Source: Bacteroidetes bacterium UBA1947 (lineage in GTDB: Bacteria; Bacteroidota; Bacteroidia; Chitinophagales; Chitinophagaceae). From it: DNA of 64,000 nucleotides. The notes beneath the pieces are model-generated. The model saw nothing but the letters and a program-made list of their open reading frames with translations. It made no database searches and was not told the DNA's origin. A program made the translations under genes and the position numbers. The number at the start of each line of letters is the position of its first letter. The first letter of the stretch is position 1. Where the stretch lies: contig DDET01000041.1 in the NCBI GenBank assembly GCA_002336915.1, positions 14,244-78,243 on the forward strand, in the 5' to 3' direction. Below are positions 62,652 through 64,000 of this stretch, one piece after another.

Positions 62652-63433
62652 CAATTACTCATTTCGACGCAGGAGAAATCTCCTGAGCATTTGCATTGGC
62701 TTAATGGTAATTTCCGGTTTCCGGTGGAATTATAATTTCCGGTTTTGAGAACACTCTTTGGGGGGAATGCCTGCCAGATATGACATATGACATTTTATAA
62801 TAATTTCCGGTTATTTCCGGTTTGCGGCAGAATCTAAATCTTCGCCTCAGCATCTTGTCCCGGCAGTTCCTTCTCTCGCTCAGGATGACAGACGGTTATG
62901 CCCGAATACCCACCGGCTGAGCCGAGGCATGCGACCGGGCATGAAAATAAAAACCGGGCATCTTTTTGAGCAGATTTTGCCGAGAATCCGCGCTGGCATT
63001 GTCATATGATAAAATAATGACCATGCCCGATTTGTGCCCGACTATGCAGCCGGGCAGGCCCGATCCGGACATTTTATGCCCGGACGTGCCCGATGTTTGT
63101 CCAATAATAAAAGAACTTCAGCAGGGGAGATATGGCTTTGGTGCTAGCCTAGACCCGACCTCCCCAGCTGATTTTTGCATTCGCAAAAATCAGCATCCCC
63201 TTCCTGGCAGCCCGCCTAACCGGACGGGCAGGGAGGGGAGTTTTTCTCCTGCCAAATTTCGGGGTTACCTAGCAAGATACGTTCGTTAACAAGGGGTTTC
63301 CAATTTTTTTTGGAGAAGATATCCACATTTTTTAGGCTCTTACATTGCGAGGCCGAGCCCATAACGAGCCCATAATATGACGAGATCGCTTCGTGCCACG
63401 CAAGGACGCGAGAAGACCTTATCTTTGCGGCCT
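62652..63433. repeat. 780-bp gene-free island of mixed small repeats
   Basis: No gene is supported. Four families occur: five TTTCCGG words at 62709-62823 (four as AATTTCCGGTT or its ATTTCCGGTTT variant); eight TGCCCG hexamers in either orientation at 62899-63092; a perfect 12-bp hairpin GCTGATTTTTGC / GCAAAAATCAGC at 63167-63194 followed by a CGGGCAGGGAGGGGAG segment; and a GCGAGGC...GACGAGATCGCTTCGTGCCACGC type element at about 63352-63411. An open frame at 62966-63289 crosses these and is not credible. Confidence 0.7.
63420..63427 (+). promoter_or_regulatory. -7 box of the ABC-F gene
   Basis: TATCTTTG, an exact TAnnTTTG match, ends 6 bases before the ATG at 63434; the transcript would be nearly or fully leaderless. 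Confidence 0.5.
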
Positions 63434-64000
63434 ATGCATTATGTTTCGGCAGAGGGGATCAGCAAGTCGTATGGTATAAAGCCCTTATTTCATGATATTA
63501 CTTTTCACATCAACGAGGGTGATAAGATAGCCCTTGTGGCAAAGAACGGCAGCGGCAAAAGTACCTTGCTCAAGATACTCTCCGGGCTGGACCAGCCCGA
63601 TAGCGGCAAGGTATGGATACATAAGGATGTGACCGTGGCCCTCTTCGAGCAGGAACCCAAGTTCCACGAGGAGCTGAGCGTGCTGGATAATATATTCCAC
63701 TACAAGCACCCGGTAATGGAAGCCCTGCGCGAATACGAGGCCATAATGGATAGCGAGGAGAAAGACCCTGAAGCACTGGGCAAGGTACTGGTGAAGATAG
63801 ATGATCTGGGTGCCTGGGGCTTTGAGGCTAAGGTGAAACAGATACTGGGCAAGCTGAACATACACCAGTTGCAACAACAGGTAAAAACGCTAAGCGGCGG
63901 GCAGCGCAAACGCGTAGCATTGGCGCAAACGCTGATAGATATAGGCTTTGAGCACAAACATGTGCTGCTGATAATGGATGAGCCTACCAACCACCTGGAT
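63434..64000 (+). CDS. ABC-F family ATPase, N-terminal part
   Basis: The first 189 codons of a soluble ABC protein, cut by the window end. It begins MHYVSAEGISKSYGIKPLF, with Walker A AKNGSGKST, a Q-loop replaced by FEQEPKFHEELSV, signature LSGGQRKRVALA and Walker B LLIMDEPTNHLD, all within the first ABC cassette. The N-terminal opening and the absence of membrane segments match the Uup/ABC-F ribosome-associated ATPases, not a transporter. The second cassette should follow outside the window. Confidence 0.88.
   Translation, partial: MHYVSAEGISKSYGIKPLFHDITFHINEGDKIALVAKNGSGKSTLLKILSGLDQPDSGKVWIHKDVTVALFEQEPKFHEELSVLDNIFHYKHPVMEALREYEAIMDSEEKDPEALGKVLVKIDDLGAWGFEAKVKQILGKLNIHQLQQQVKTLSGGQRKRVALAQTLIDIGFEHKHVLLIMDEPTNHLD

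Noticed and set aside
62966..63289. Open frame of 107 codons
   Set aside because: It runs across the TGCCCG cluster, a perfect hairpin and G-rich repeats, has Pro/Cys-rich random composition, and no promoter box or family features.
1..64000. Prophage, integrative element or transposon
   Set aside because: No integrase, transposase, phage structural gene, tRNA attachment site or long terminal repeat was seen; the palindromic repeats are too short to count as insertion sequences.

Overview
The window looks like a chromosomal stretch from a Bacteroidota bacterium, most likely of the Chitinophagaceae/Sphingobacteriia type. The evidence is seen directly: four proteins end in type IX secretion (T9SS) sorting domains (three type A, one type B/CHU_C), three large outer-membrane receptors carry carboxypeptidase-regulatory-like N-termini, there are many lipoproteins, and about a dozen genes are preceded by the Bacteroidota -7 box TAnnTTTG. 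No rRNA, tRNA, transposase, integrase, phage gene or CRISPR array was found.

Layout. 0-4.1 kb: an edge-truncated lipoprotein gene, then a 731-aa protein with two copies of an unrecognised module, a papain-like cysteine protease lipoprotein and another lipoprotein. 4.1-8.8 kb: a PaaK-like ligase, a coiled-coil protein behind a striking double dyad, and an ABC transporter pair, all embedded in families of small palindromic repeats. 8.8-21.1 kb: acyl-CoA ligase, ClC antiporter with CBS-like tail, LOG-family protein, two CsbD-like mini-proteins, YjbR protein, an inactivated signal-peptide/T9SS-tail relic, a lipoprotein, dnaK and a small barrel. 21.2-26.2 kb: a 1665-aa SBBP/PKD adhesin-like protein. 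26.3-30.3 kb: DinB, then a trans-sulfuration-type PLP enzyme, a thiolase and an ACMSD-type decarboxylase in a row. 30.4-36.7 kb: an outer-membrane receptor and a propeller histidine kinase with its LuxR-type regulator. 36.7-50.4 kb: hydrolase, amino-acid permease, three T9SS cargo proteins, a DODA-type dioxygenase, a DUF2784 protein, a TonB-dependent receptor split by one in-frame stop, a DNA glycosylase and a J-domain protein. 50.4-62.7 kb: a cysteine-cluster protein, a second intact receptor, SMC, tandemly duplicated acyltransferases, a polytopic GT-C-like protein, a secreted protein and a double-OmpA protein. 62.7-63.4 kb: a 780-bp gene-free island dense in short repeats; the window ends inside an ABC-F ATPase gene.

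How the parts relate. Most genes are housekeeping or envelope functions in short units. Clear functional pairs are the ABC ATPase/permease, the kinase/regulator and the duplicated acyltransferases. The most unusual items are the two genes broken by stop codons in otherwise intact frames (a TonB-dependent receptor, and a protein reduced to signal peptide plus T9SS tail), an esterase-like T9SS protein lacking its nucleophile serine, the paired dyads in front of the coiled-coil gene, a 36-bp repeat present six times within 3 kb, clusters of TGCCCG and TTTCCGG words in the terminal intergenic island, and the uncharacterised dual-module protein/cysteine-protease unit. Start codons were moved from the longest frame wherever a promoter box, signal peptide or family N-terminus argued for an internal start; no database search was possible.
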